Source: Promethearchaeota archaeon
GTDB lineage: Archaea; Asgardarchaeota; Lokiarchaeia; Sigyniarchaeales; SOKP01
Direction: 5' to 3'
Length of the DNA: 32,773 bases
NCBI GenBank assembly: GCA_016840545.1
Contig: JAEOSD010000011.1
Span: forward strand, 1 to 32,773
The position numbers and the translations under genes are program-made. Each line of letters opens with the position of its first letter. The stretch's first letter is position 1. The notes beneath the pieces are model-generated. The model did no database searches. It worked only from the letters and a program-made list of their open reading frames with translations, and was not told the origin of the DNA. Positions 32,755-32,773 of the stretch are shown here, piece by piece.

Positions 32755-32773
32755 ATGAAGGCTATAATTATTG
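32755..32773 (+). CDS. Probable start of a sugar-phosphate nucleotidyltransferase, cut by edge
   Basis: The last bases read ATG AAG GCT ATA ATT ATT G, giving MKAII-I followed by a codon starting with G (Ala, Gly, Val, Asp or Glu). MKAIIIAAG/MKAIILAGG is the usual beginning of glucose-1-phosphate thymidylyl/uridylyltransferases, which would fit a glycan cluster. Only six codons are visible, so this is a lead and not a firm call. Confidence 0.35.

Noticed and set aside
1-32773. CRISPR arrays, insertion sequences, tRNA or rRNA genes
   Set aside because: I found no regularly spaced direct DNA repeats, transposase motifs, terminal inverted repeats or GC-rich RNA-like segments by reading; a dedicated scan was not possible.

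Overview
The window looks like a piece of an Asgard archaeal chromosome, most like the low-GC Lokiarchaeia-type genomes. The DNA is very AT-rich. Genes are dense and switch strand often, several start with TTG or GTG, and archaeal TATA boxes (TTTATAT) recur about 53-64 nt before start codons. Eukaryotic-signature proteins sit beside ordinary archaeal metabolism: an E1-type ubiquitin-activating enzyme, a Rab/Ras-like GTPase, a longin-like/Arf-like GTPase fusion, and a roadblock/LC7-like protein. No rRNA, tRNA, CRISPR array or insertion sequence is recognisable. The lineage call is inference from gene content.

Left part (1-15420), cell-biology and metabolism genes. On the minus strand are a very large protein of 14 TPR/MIT-like helical modules joined by charged coiled coils (2443-7395), a UBA2/UBA3-like E1 with an intact catalytic-cysteine signature (759-2333), and a GNAT acetyltransferase cut by the left edge (1-694). 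On the plus strand follow a RACo-type corrinoid-protein activator (2Fe-2S plus ASKHA ATPase) and a Rab-like GTPase. Then come aspartokinase and a two-gene set, a roadblock-like protein followed by a longin-like/GTPase/Pro-rich/coiled-coil protein (both minus). This set recalls MglB-MglA or Ragulator-Rag pairings. A UPF0280 (ApbE-like fold) gene closes this half.

Right part (15413-32773), a surface-glycan or protein-glycosylation locus. It holds a GT-C-like membrane glycosyltransferase, two UDP-sugar epimerases of different type, a tandem pair of polyprenyl-phosphate-type GT2 transferases, and a UDP-GlcNAc 2-epimerase-like enzyme. It also holds an RmlD-like reductase, an SDR-RmlC-like fusion, three GT4 transferases, two SAM methyltransferases and a Wzx/MATE-type flippase. 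At the right edge is the first codons of what may be a sugar nucleotidyltransferase. Together these could make nucleotide sugars, assemble a lipid-linked glycan with a modified sugar, flip it and transfer it. No oligosaccharyltransferase (AglB/STT3) is evident unless the GT-C protein does that job.

The most unusual items are the modular giant coiled-coil protein encoded just upstream of the E1, the roadblock/longin-GTPase pair, and the SDR-cupin fusion whose cupin lacks two conserved RmlC residues.
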